A DNA stretch of 6,944 bases. Origin: Bacillota bacterium (lineage in GTDB: Bacteria; Bacillota; Clostridia; Saccharofermentanales; Fastidiosipilaceae). The notes beneath the pieces are model-generated. The model ran no database searches, was not told the DNA's origin, and saw only the letters and a list, made by a program, of their open reading frames with translations. The DNA lies in contig JAEZVR010000101.1 in assembly GCA_023420715.1 (NCBI GenBank), positions 1-6,944 on the forward strand, written 5' to 3'. Positions 1 to 5,876 of this stretch are shown in pieces; within the stretch, counting starts at the first letter, position 1, and each line of letters starts with the position of its first letter. The position numbers and the translations under genes were made by a program.

Positions 1-536
1 CGGTTCAACAAAGATAATTTGGGATAGGGCAAAACATAGTCATCTGTTAAATACAAAACAACAGGACAAGCAAAATAATCTGCCAATTGATGCACGATCC
101 GATAACTAAACCGCGCATCACCACCGACAAAGAATAAAACATCGAAGGAAGTCTCACCCAACTGTTGAAAAAAACTAGCATTTTTTCGCCGAAAAGGGTA
201 ACTACGCCATAAAACTTCTCTCAGCATTTTCAGCACGGGTCTATGACGTTTTGCTTGATGATAAATATTGGCTGTTGGGGCCTGGCTGGCAAGGTTCATC
301 TGACCTGGCTTAATGCAATGCCATAAACCGGGCTTTCGATGCATCACATGGTAATCGCTCAATTGGTAAAACCATTGCCCCTCCCGTTGTTGTGGCAGGC
401 AAACCGTCGGCAATTCCGGTCTAAAATACAACTGAACAACCTCGAGATCTGGCACATCAGAAAAGAAAGAAAACAAGGTTTTGCCGTTATTTTCAGTTAA
501 AGAGAGGGGATTTTGGCTAACCAATAAAATGCGCAT
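1..536 (-). CDS. Glycosyltransferase, GT4/GT-B type, N-terminal part only (cut by window edge)
   Basis: The reading frame opens at ATG 536-534, three bases after the capG stop, and stays open for 178 codons to the window edge, so the C-terminal half is missing. The N-terminus (MRILLVSQNP, then a NNGKT motif at 16-20 and QLYFRPE at 35-41) looks like the first beta-strand and loop of GT-B glycosyltransferases from capsule and exopolysaccharide clusters. A second Rossmann-like stretch follows: FDVLFFVGGD at 131-140 and PVVLYLTDDY at 158-167. The nucleotide-sugar binding C-terminal domain lies outside the window, so donor specificity cannot be read. Its place right after the UDP-L-FucNAc genes makes an L-FucNAc transferase a fair guess, but only by context. 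The ribosome binding site is weak, so translation is probably coupled to capG. It would act on a lipid-linked acceptor at the cytoplasmic face of the membrane. Confidence 0.8.
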   Translation of the reverse strand, partial: MRILLVSQNPLSLTENNGKTLFSFFSDVPDLEVVQLYFRPELPTVCLPQQREGQWFYQLSDYHVMHRKPGLWHCIKPGQMNLASQAPTANIYHQAKRHRPVLKMLREVLWRSYPFRRKNASFFQQLGETSFDVLFFVGGDARFSYRIVHQLADYFACPVVLYLTDDYVLPYPKLSLLN

Positions 537-539
537 ACG

Positions 540-1679
540 CTATTCTCGTTCAGAGACTTGATCCCAAATCGTCTTTTTGACAATATGTGCGTAACTTTGA
601 ATGAGCTTCACAACCTTAACAGAAACATTGGTATCCTGATAATCTGACGCCATCACCGTCGGTTCGTTGTTTTCTGCCATTGCAACTGCCAATTCCACAG
701 CCTGAGCAACATCAGTCGGATAGACCCCGCCCACAATGACCGTCCCTTTATCTAACACCTCGGGGCGCTCTGTGGATGTCCGGATCAGCACACCACTAAA
801 GCCAAGCATCGCACTCTCTTCAGACAAGGTGCCACTATCCGACAACACACAATAACTATTCATTTGCAATTGATTGTAGTCAAAAAAACCAAAGGGACGC
901 AGATTTTGCACCAATGGATGAAATTTAAACCCGCGTTGATCAATCCATTTTTGACTGCGTGGATGGGTCGAATAGATAACGGGCATTTGATAGGTCTCTG
1001 CAATATGATTAATGCTGGACATCAAAGCCATGAACTTCGTTTCATGATCAATATTTTCCTCTCGATGGGCAGAGACCAGAAAATAACGCTTTTTCTCTAA
1101 TCCAAGTGTCGACAACACTTGTGATGACTGAATATTTGGCAGATAGGTTTCCAAAACTTCACGCATGGGAGATCCAGTCACAAAGATCGTTTTTCCATCA
1201 ATCCCTTCATTGAGCAAATAACGTCGAGCATGCTCTGTGTAAGGCAAGTTAACATCACTGATATGATCAACAATTTTTCGATTGACCATCTCAGAAACAT
1301 TCCAATCCCAGCATCGATTTCCAGCTTCCATATGAAAAATCGGCACTTTTAACCTTTTAGCCGATATCGCACACAGGGCAGAGTTGGTATCCCCAAGTAC
1401 GAGAAGCGCATCTGGTCTAACCTGCTGCATCACCTCGTATGACTTGCTGATAATATTTCCCATTGTCGCACCGAGATGTTCACCCACACTTTCCAGATAA
1501 TAGTCGGGCGCGCGCAATCCCAAATCTTCGAAGAAAATTTCGTTAAGGGTATAGTCCCAATTCTGTCCCGTATGGACAAGCACGTGATCAAAATAGCGGT
1601 CACAGGCTTTAATGCAGGCAGATAGACGGATAATTTCTGGACGAGTACCAATGACCGTCATCACTTTGAGTTTTTTCAT
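540..1679 (-). CDS. capG: UDP-N-acetylglucosamine 2-epimerase family, CapG/FnlC type (makes UDP-L-FucNAc)
   Basis: A 379-residue cytoplasmic enzyme of the non-hydrolysing UDP-GlcNAc 2-epimerase (WecB-like, GT-B fold) family at full length. Visible motifs are GTRPEIIRL at 11-19, GDTNSA at 96-101, HMEAGNR at 116-122, SAHREEN at 203-209, THPR at 238-241 and SDSGTLSEES at 280-289. By comparison with WecB, the likely active-site residues are Asp97, Glu118, Glu130 and His205. The motifs GNRCWDW and DSGT (rather than DSGG) fit the CapG/FnlC/WbjD branch better than housekeeping MnaA/WecB, as does the position after capE and capF. In that pathway it epimerises C2 of UDP-6-deoxy-L-TalNAc to give UDP-L-FucNAc. 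The start overlaps the capF stop as ATGA, with a strong GGAGG four bases upstream, implying coupled translation. The main alternative is a true UDP-GlcNAc/ManNAc epimerase. Confidence 0.92.
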   Translation of the reverse strand: MKKLKVMTVIGTRPEIIRLSACIKACDRYFDHVLVHTGQNWDYTLNEIFFEDLGLRAPDYYLESVGEHLGATMGNIISKSYEVMQQVRPDALLVLGDTNSALCAISAKRLKVPIFHMEAGNRCWDWNVSEMVNRKIVDHISDVNLPYTEHARRYLLNEGIDGKTIFVTGSPMREVLETYLPNIQSSQVLSTLGLEKKRYFLVSAHREENIDHETKFMALMSSINHIAETYQMPVIYSTHPRSQKWIDQRGFKFHPLVQNLRPFGFFDYNQLQMNSYCVLSDSGTLSEESAMLGFSGVLIRTSTERPEVLDKGTVIVGGVYPTDVAQAVELAVAMAENNEPTVMASDYQDTNVSVKVVKLIQSYAHIVKKTIWDQVSERE

Positions 1680-2881
1680 ACTTCCTCCACCACGGGCATA
1701 AAAAAGGTGTCTGGATGATCTGGATCGAAGGCCTCATTTGCCCACATCACTGTAATGAGATCATCTTGACCAATGTTTTCAATATGATGCGTATACCCAA
1801 CGGGAATATCAACCACCTGCAGTCGCTCACCACTCACCTCATAGGTGATGATCTCTTTCCCATCAATCGCTCTAAACTGAATCCGAGCTCGACCTTTGAC
1901 GACTAGGAATTTTTCGGTCTTCGTATGATGCCAATGTTTGCCCTTAACAATGCCTGGTTTGGCAACGTTAATCGACACCTGGCCACGCTCTGGCGTACGT
2001 AAAAACTCGGTGAAAGAGCCTCGATCATCTACATTCATTTTCAGATCGTATGCAAAATCATCCGAACGCAAATAGCTTAAATACGTACTATAGAGTTTTT
2101 TGTCAAAGGGATCATCAAGCTGAGGCACTTGCAAGGTCTGTCTCATCCGTCTAAAAAACTGCAACCGATCGGCTAATTCACCGATGGTCACCCGATGAAT
2201 GGGCAATATCCCGTAGTATGTGCGATCGCCGATCTTTTCTTCCGTTAATCCCGGATGAGCAGGTCCGGACATCACAGCATCCAGGCCGCCTGCGGCAACT
2301 TTGGCAAAAATAGAAAGCCAGGTCTGAAGTAAATCATCAATATACAAAAAAGGCACTTCTACCGTTGGATCGTGAATGGTCAAAGGCTGGTCTTGGCAAA
2401 TTAAATGACAAAAGGTTGCCACAACACTATTGTAATGCGGACGACAGAACTTGCCAAACAAATTGGCCAAGCGAAAAACCATCACACGATGAGCGGTCTG
2501 TCGCTCTAGCGTAAAAAGGCTCTCCTCACCGGCACGTTTAGAATCGCCATAAGGTTGATCTGTCTGAGCAGCGTGAATAGAAGATGCCAGTAGAACAAGC
2601 GCTGGACGCTGTCTTTGTTTAAGCTGATCTGCGATGGATTGGGTCAACCCTTGATTCACACGATAAAAATCTGCCACATCATGCGGTCGGTTCTCCCCGG
2701 CTAAATGGACAACAACGTCGGCCGTTTGAAGATGGGGCTTTAAAACAGCTGGATCCGTATCCTTATCGTAATGAATGATCTGAGGCTCAAACGATACGGG
2801 TGTAGATAAAGCCGCACAGAGATTTCGCCCCACAAAACCCTTTGAACCCGTGATTAAAATGGATAGTACCGGCTTAGCCAT
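1676..2881 (-). CDS. capF: CapF/FnlB bifunctional UDP-sugar C3-epimerase (cupin) and C4-reductase (SDR)
   Basis: A 401-residue two-domain enzyme. The N-terminal SDR domain carries the NADPH loop TGSKGFVG at 11-18, a Ser pair at 100-101 and the catalytic YGDSK at 111-115. The C-terminal cupin domain (about 275-401) shows NVDDRGSFTEF at 283-293, the metal-site cluster KHWHHTKTEKF at 315-325 and VDIPVGYTHHIEN at 357-369, which closely resemble S. aureus CapF as I remember it. In the known pathway the cupin domain epimerises C3 of the CapE product and the SDR domain reduces the 4-keto group with NADPH, giving UDP-6-deoxy-L-TalNAc. The start ATG overlaps the capE stop by 8 bases. There is only a weak purine run just upstream, with a GGAG about 13 bases away, so translational coupling is likely. 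The protein is about 30 residues longer than S. aureus CapF; much of the excess appears to lie around residues 195-228, between the domains. Confidence 0.95.
   Translation of the reverse strand: MAKPVLSILITGSKGFVGRNLCAALSTPVSFEPQIIHYDKDTDPAVLKPHLQTADVVVHLAGENRPHDVADFYRVNQGLTQSIADQLKQRQRPALVLLASSIHAAQTDQPYGDSKRAGEESLFTLERQTAHRVMVFRLANLFGKFCRPHYNSVVATFCHLICQDQPLTIHDPTVEVPFLYIDDLLQTWLSIFAKVAAGGLDAVMSGPAHPGLTEEKIGDRTYYGILPIHRVTIGELADRLQFFRRMRQTLQVPQLDDPFDKKLYSTYLSYLRSDDFAYDLKMNVDDRGSFTEFLRTPERGQVSINVAKPGIVKGKHWHHTKTEKFLVVKGRARIQFRAIDGKEIITYEVSGERLQVVDIPVGYTHHIENIGQDDLITVMWANEAFDPDHPDTFFMPVVEEV
1684..1688 (-). promoter_or_regulatory. Ribosome binding site of capG
   Basis: GGAGG on the minus strand lies four bases (AAGT) before the capG ATG and inside the last codons of capF. 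With the ATGA overlap this supports the start at 1679 and allows both reinitiation and independent loading. Confidence 0.8.
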
Positions 2882-3941
2882 GAAACTCTTTCATCTCCAA
2901 AAGACGCTTTTGAATATACGGTATAGCAAGCAATTTCTCCTTTAATTGCTCAACCGTCAGACGTTCCGCATTATCGGAATTAAATTCTTGATAAGCATCT
3001 TTTGCATCAACCCCTTGGTTAAAGTACTTGTCATAATTCAAATTGCGATTATCTGCGGGAATACGATAAAAGTCACCCATATCAATAGCATGTAAACCTT
3101 CTTCTTTTGTAAGCAAGGTCTCATACATTTTTTCGCCATGACGAATACCAATTTCCTTAATAGGATAATCGGCTGTGGCAAAAATCTCACGAACCGCTAT
3201 GGCTAAATCTAAGATTGTACTGGATTTGGCCTTCATGATCATCGTATCGCCACTTTGAGCATGCGTAAAAGCATAGAGCACCAAATCCACGGCTTCATCC
3301 AAACTCATCATATAACGCGTCATGTTGGGATTGGTCAGCGTGAGCGGTTCTTGGCGTTGAATTTGATCAATAAACAAAGGAATGACAGAACCACGTGAAC
3401 ACATCACATTCCCATAACGCGTGCCACTGATTATGGTCTTTTTATAGCCATGCTGACTCAACCGCGATCTCGCCACAAAAAGCTTTTCCATCAATGCCTT
3501 TGTCATGCCCATCGCACTGATGGGGTAGGCCGCTTTATCCGTTGACAGGCAAACCATGTTTTTAACCCCACAATTCATGGCTGCATTGATCACATTTTCT
3601 GTTCCAATAATATTCGTCTTAACAGCCTCAATCGGGAAATATTCACAACTGGGGACTTCTTTCAATGCCGCCGCATGAAAAACATAGTCCACACCATACA
3701 TTGCTTGTTGAATCGCCGCTGCTTCCCGAATATCACCGATATAGTACCGAACCTTATCGCTCTTTAATTCATGACGCATACGGTCTTGTTTTTCTTCATC
3801 TCGAGAAAAAATACGGATTTCGCCAATATCTGATTGGAGAAAGCGATCAAGCACCGCATGACCAAAAGAACCCGTCCCCCCTGTAATGAGTAAAACTTTA
3901 TCCTTGAAAACTGTCATATCTAGATGTCGATCGAGCTGCAT
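2874..3941 (-). CDS. capE: UDP-N-acetylglucosamine 4,6-dehydratase (5-epimerising), CapE/FnlA type
   Basis: A 355-residue extended SDR enzyme, the first step from UDP-GlcNAc toward UDP-L-FucNAc. It dehydrates C4-C6 and inverts C5, giving a UDP-2-acetamido-2,6-dideoxy-L-hexos-4-ulose in the cytoplasm. Visible are the cofactor loop TGGTGSFG at 20-27, IFSRDEEKQD at 44-53, FHAAALKEVP at 88-97, STDKAAYPISAMGMTK at 133-148 and GTRYGNVMCSRGS at 173-185. Thr134, Asp135 and Lys136 match the dehydratase triad of FlaA1/PseB-like enzymes. The usual YxxxK tyrosine is Met144 (with Lys148), a feature I recall from S. aureus CapE, which separates it from PseB. The start at 3941 is chosen because AAAGGG sits six bases upstream. 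Met9 would match the family N-terminus more closely but has no ribosome binding site. An extended -10 element precedes the gene. Confidence 0.94.
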   Translation of the reverse strand: MQLDRHLDMTVFKDKVLLITGGTGSFGHAVLDRFLQSDIGEIRIFSRDEEKQDRMRHELKSDKVRYYIGDIREAAAIQQAMYGVDYVFHAAALKEVPSCEYFPIEAVKTNIIGTENVINAAMNCGVKNMVCLSTDKAAYPISAMGMTKALMEKLFVARSRLSQHGYKKTIISGTRYGNVMCSRGSVIPLFIDQIQRQEPLTLTNPNMTRYMMSLDEAVDLVLYAFTHAQSGDTMIMKAKSSTILDLAIAVREIFATADYPIKEIGIRHGEKMYETLLTKEEGLHAIDMGDFYRIPADNRNLNYDKYFNQGVDAKDAYQEFNSDNAERLTVEQLKEKLLAIPYIQKRLLEMKEFHG

Positions 3942-3947
3942 AATGTT

Positions 3948-3959
3948 CCCTTTCTCCTC
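3948..3959 (-). promoter_or_regulatory. Ribosome binding site region of capE
   Basis: The minus strand reads GAGGAG (3959-3954) followed by AAAGGG (3953-3948). The second is six bases from ATG 3941, a good spacing; the first is about 12 bases from it and could act as a standby site. This decides the start at 3941 over the internal ATG at 3917, which has no purine-rich sequence upstream. Confidence 0.75.
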
Positions 3960-3973
3960 GTAAACTGCCCTAA

Positions 3974-3982
3974 ATTATAGCA
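3974..3982 (-). promoter_or_regulatory. Candidate extended -10 promoter ahead of capEFG
   Basis: The 48-base gap between the flippase and capE contains TGCTATAAT on the minus strand, a perfect TATAAT with the TGn extension. Initiation would fall near 3967, leaving a leader of about 25 bases before capE that includes its ribosome binding site. At 17-base spacing the upstream hexamer is CGCGAA, so there is no recognisable -35 box. Extended -10 promoters can work without one. The site lies in the only real gap of the window, but a chance match in AT-rich sequence is possible. Confidence 0.5.
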
Positions 3983-3989
3983 TAATAAC

Positions 3990-5402
3990 CTATTTTTTCG
4001 CGGGTAAGACTTTGGTTAAAATGGCCTTTATCTCTGTCTTGACCAGATAAAAACCAACACAAGGTGCCAAAATACAAGTGATGACCTGAACAATCGGTTG
4101 TGGGCACAGATAAAAACTCACAAAAACCAGCGATATCAAACAAATGACTGTTAAAATAAGCTTTTTCGGTATCGTAAATCGAATGAGATCCCGCAACATC
4201 CAAACACGGACCATGAGGGTGACCGTAAAGCCAATGATCAAACCCAGGTTTGCCGTTTGAATCCCAAACACAGGCAAGGTGCAAACCATAAAGAAACCAT
4301 TGCAGACACCACCGATCAAAGTGGACCAAAAAAGCTGATGACTGCGTTTTTCGACATTAAAGATATTGCCAACAAAAGAAGACAGGGCTGACAAGACCAC
4401 GGCCAAAATAGCAGTCGGCACAAGTGCTTTGGCCCCTTCGTAACCACCGCCAGATTGAATGAGAATACGGAAAATCACCCCCGTATAGGGAATTAAGATC
4501 AGCACACCACAAGTTAGCAATCGGATATAGCTTGCCAAAACGCTCGAAAAATACAGATTTCGCTTCTCGTCCTGACTCATGCTAAAGGCCGTTTCCTGCC
4601 AAGCTAGGGTAAAGACTGAAATAAAAATATTCACAATCATGGATATGCGATTTGCCGCACTTAACAAACCAAGCGCCGCATCGTCGATATGATTTTGAAC
4701 ATAGAACTCATTAAACTTTGTCATGATGACATAGGCCGTTGCATTCAGAGAAAGCGGGAACGAAAATTTAAGCAATTGCCGCATTAAACGGCCATCCACT
4801 TCCCGCCAACGGAACTGACATAATTGCTTTGTCTTCCATTCATAAATCAATATGGAGACAAAAGATGCGCACGCCGGAGAAATAATCAAGGATACAGCCC
4901 CCAGTTTTAAGAAAACCAAACAGACCAATTGAGATATACCAAGCACAAAAGTACTGACAATACCAGTTACCACGAAGAGCTTATTTCGTCCAATTCCCCG
5001 TGTATTAAACTGATACAAGTAGTCTAAAAGGCAAAGCACGCCCATGAGTAATAACTCACCATAATAAGTTGCCCCTTGACTAGCATTCAAAAAATAGGTC
5101 GCCAAGAAAAAGAATGGTAATAGCAAACCCGCAGAAGCGAGCGCATTTGTAAATACTTTGTGTTTATGGGTTAATGATTCATCATCATACATAAAGCGCA
5201 AAGCGCCTGCCCAGATTTCAAAAAAACAAATGGAAACCAATTGAGGCAATGTGCTTGCCAACAAGGTTGCTGGACCAAAAATCTCAACGGTTAGGGCCGC
5301 CGTCTGAAACCGTGTCAACAAAAATGTAATTAATTTTGAGCAGATATTTCCAAAAAAATAGATGGCGACCCGATACACCAAACCATGACTCTGTTTATGC
5401 AT
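3990..5402 (-). CDS. Oligosaccharide flippase (Wzx-like, MATE/MOP superfamily)
   Basis: A 470-residue, strongly hydrophobic protein with about 14 membrane segments, roughly at 9-30, 42-62, 88-105, 113-130, 143-163, 168-186, 212-230, 247-270, 287-310, 325-348, 357-377, 383-403, 412-432 and 436-455. Length and topology match the polysaccharide-transport branch of the MOP superfamily. The central stretch LLKFSFPLSLNATAY (210-224), then GLLSAANRIS (245-254) and TLAWQE (265-270), resembles the core of Wzx-type proteins. Such proteins move undecaprenyl-diphosphate-linked repeat units from the inner to the outer face of the cytoplasmic membrane. No polymerase or chain-length regulator is in the window, so the final product (capsule, teichuronic-like polymer, O-antigen or exopolysaccharide) is open. 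It starts three bases after smpB, with GGGAG inside the smpB 3' end, so it is probably cotranscribed with the housekeeping pair. Sequence drifts fast in this family, so the substrate cannot be inferred. Confidence 0.88.
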   Translation of the reverse strand: MHKQSHGLVYRVAIYFFGNICSKLITFLLTRFQTAALTVEIFGPATLLASTLPQLVSICFFEIWAGALRFMYDDESLTHKHKVFTNALASAGLLLPFFFLATYFLNASQGATYYGELLLMGVLCLLDYLYQFNTRGIGRNKLFVVTGIVSTFVLGISQLVCLVFLKLGAVSLIISPACASFVSILIYEWKTKQLCQFRWREVDGRLMRQLLKFSFPLSLNATAYVIMTKFNEFYVQNHIDDAALGLLSAANRISMIVNIFISVFTLAWQETAFSMSQDEKRNLYFSSVLASYIRLLTCGVLILIPYTGVIFRILIQSGGGYEGAKALVPTAILAVVLSALSSFVGNIFNVEKRSHQLFWSTLIGGVCNGFFMVCTLPVFGIQTANLGLIIGFTVTLMVRVWMLRDLIRFTIPKKLILTVICLISLVFVSFYLCPQPIVQVITCILAPCVGFYLVKTEIKAILTKVLPAKK

Positions 5403-5405
5403 CTT

Positions 5406-5876
5406 TTACTCCCGACGCCATTGATTTTTTAAAATACGTTCTTGCTCTCGTTTAACTTGTCGTTCCGCGATGGTCTGACGTTTATCGTGGATTTTTTTAC
5501 CACGAGCCAAGCCAAGCCGCAATTTAACACGGCTGTCTTTAAAATATAAATCCAAAGGAACGAGGGTCAACCCTTTTTTCTGAATCTGACCCAACAATTT
5601 CATAATCTCTCGCTTATGCATTAATAATTTGCGATGGCGATCCGGATCTACATTATATCGGTTACCCTGCTCATAGGGTTTGATATGGCATCCGACCAAA
5701 TATAATTCCCCCCCCTTAATGAGTGCGTAACTATCGGTTAAATGCACCTGACCCTGACGAATTGATTTCACCTCAGTTCCGCTTAAAACAAGACCCGCTT
5801 CAAACGTCTCCAATATCTCATATTCGTATCGGGCTTTTTTATTTTTGACAATTTCTTTTATGCCTTGTTGTTTCAT
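5406..5876 (-). CDS. smpB: SmpB, SsrA (tmRNA)-binding protein
   Basis: A 156-residue small basic protein, normal length for the family. SmpB binds tmRNA and brings it to stalled ribosomes, where its C-terminal tail fills the empty mRNA channel during trans-translation. Recognisable parts are NKKARYEYEILETFEAGLVL at 12-31, GTEVKSIRQGQ at 33-43, CHIKPYEQGNRYN at 63-75, HKREIMKLLGQIQKKGLTLV at 87-106, YFKDSRVKLRLGLARGKK at 111-128 and the tail motif HDKRQTI at 130-136, followed by a charged, probably helical tail. ATG 5876 is the only sensible start, since the conserved fold begins within about 10 residues of it, and AGAGG sits nine bases upstream. The gene begins within the 3' end of tsaD, so the two are translationally linked. 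No ssrA gene was seen in the window. Confidence 0.97.
   Translation of the reverse strand: MKQQGIKEIVKNKKARYEYEILETFEAGLVLSGTEVKSIRQGQVHLTDSYALIKGGELYLVGCHIKPYEQGNRYNVDPDRHRKLLMHKREIMKLLGQIQKKGLTLVPLDLYFKDSRVKLRLGLARGKKIHDKRQTIAERQVKREQERILKNQWRRE
5409..5413 (-). promoter_or_regulatory. Ribosome binding site of the flippase gene
   Basis: GGGAG on the minus strand lies six bases before the flippase ATG and forms part of the last two sense codons of smpB (CGG GAG TAA). Ribosomes ending smpB therefore sit on this site, which suggests translational coupling between a housekeeping gene and a capsule-type gene. Confidence 0.75.

Noticed and set aside
864..1100. 78-codon plus-strand open frame opposite capG
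   Set aside because: It is antisense to conserved capG motifs, has no protein-like pattern, and a plus-strand gene would be alone in the window.
3917..3941. Alternative capE start at the ATG of codon 9 (3917)
   Set aside because: It fits the usual CapE N-terminus but has no ribosome binding site, whereas the ATG at 3941 has AAAGGG at six bases. The eight-residue extension is kept, with some doubt.
2874..3941. PseB-type (pseudaminic acid) dehydratase instead of CapE
   Set aside because: Met144 in place of the catalytic Tyr, and capF and capG as neighbours rather than PseC or PseH homologues, point to the FucNAc pathway.
3942..3989. Rho-independent terminator after the flippase
   Set aside because: The gap has no GC-rich stem and no T run on the minus strand, only a 5-base AT palindrome, so readthrough into capE is expected.
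3970..4329. 119-codon minus-strand open frame within the flippase 3' end
   Set aside because: It lies in another frame of the convincing 14-helix flippase, is rich in Cys, His and Trp in an unstructured way, and has no family resemblance.
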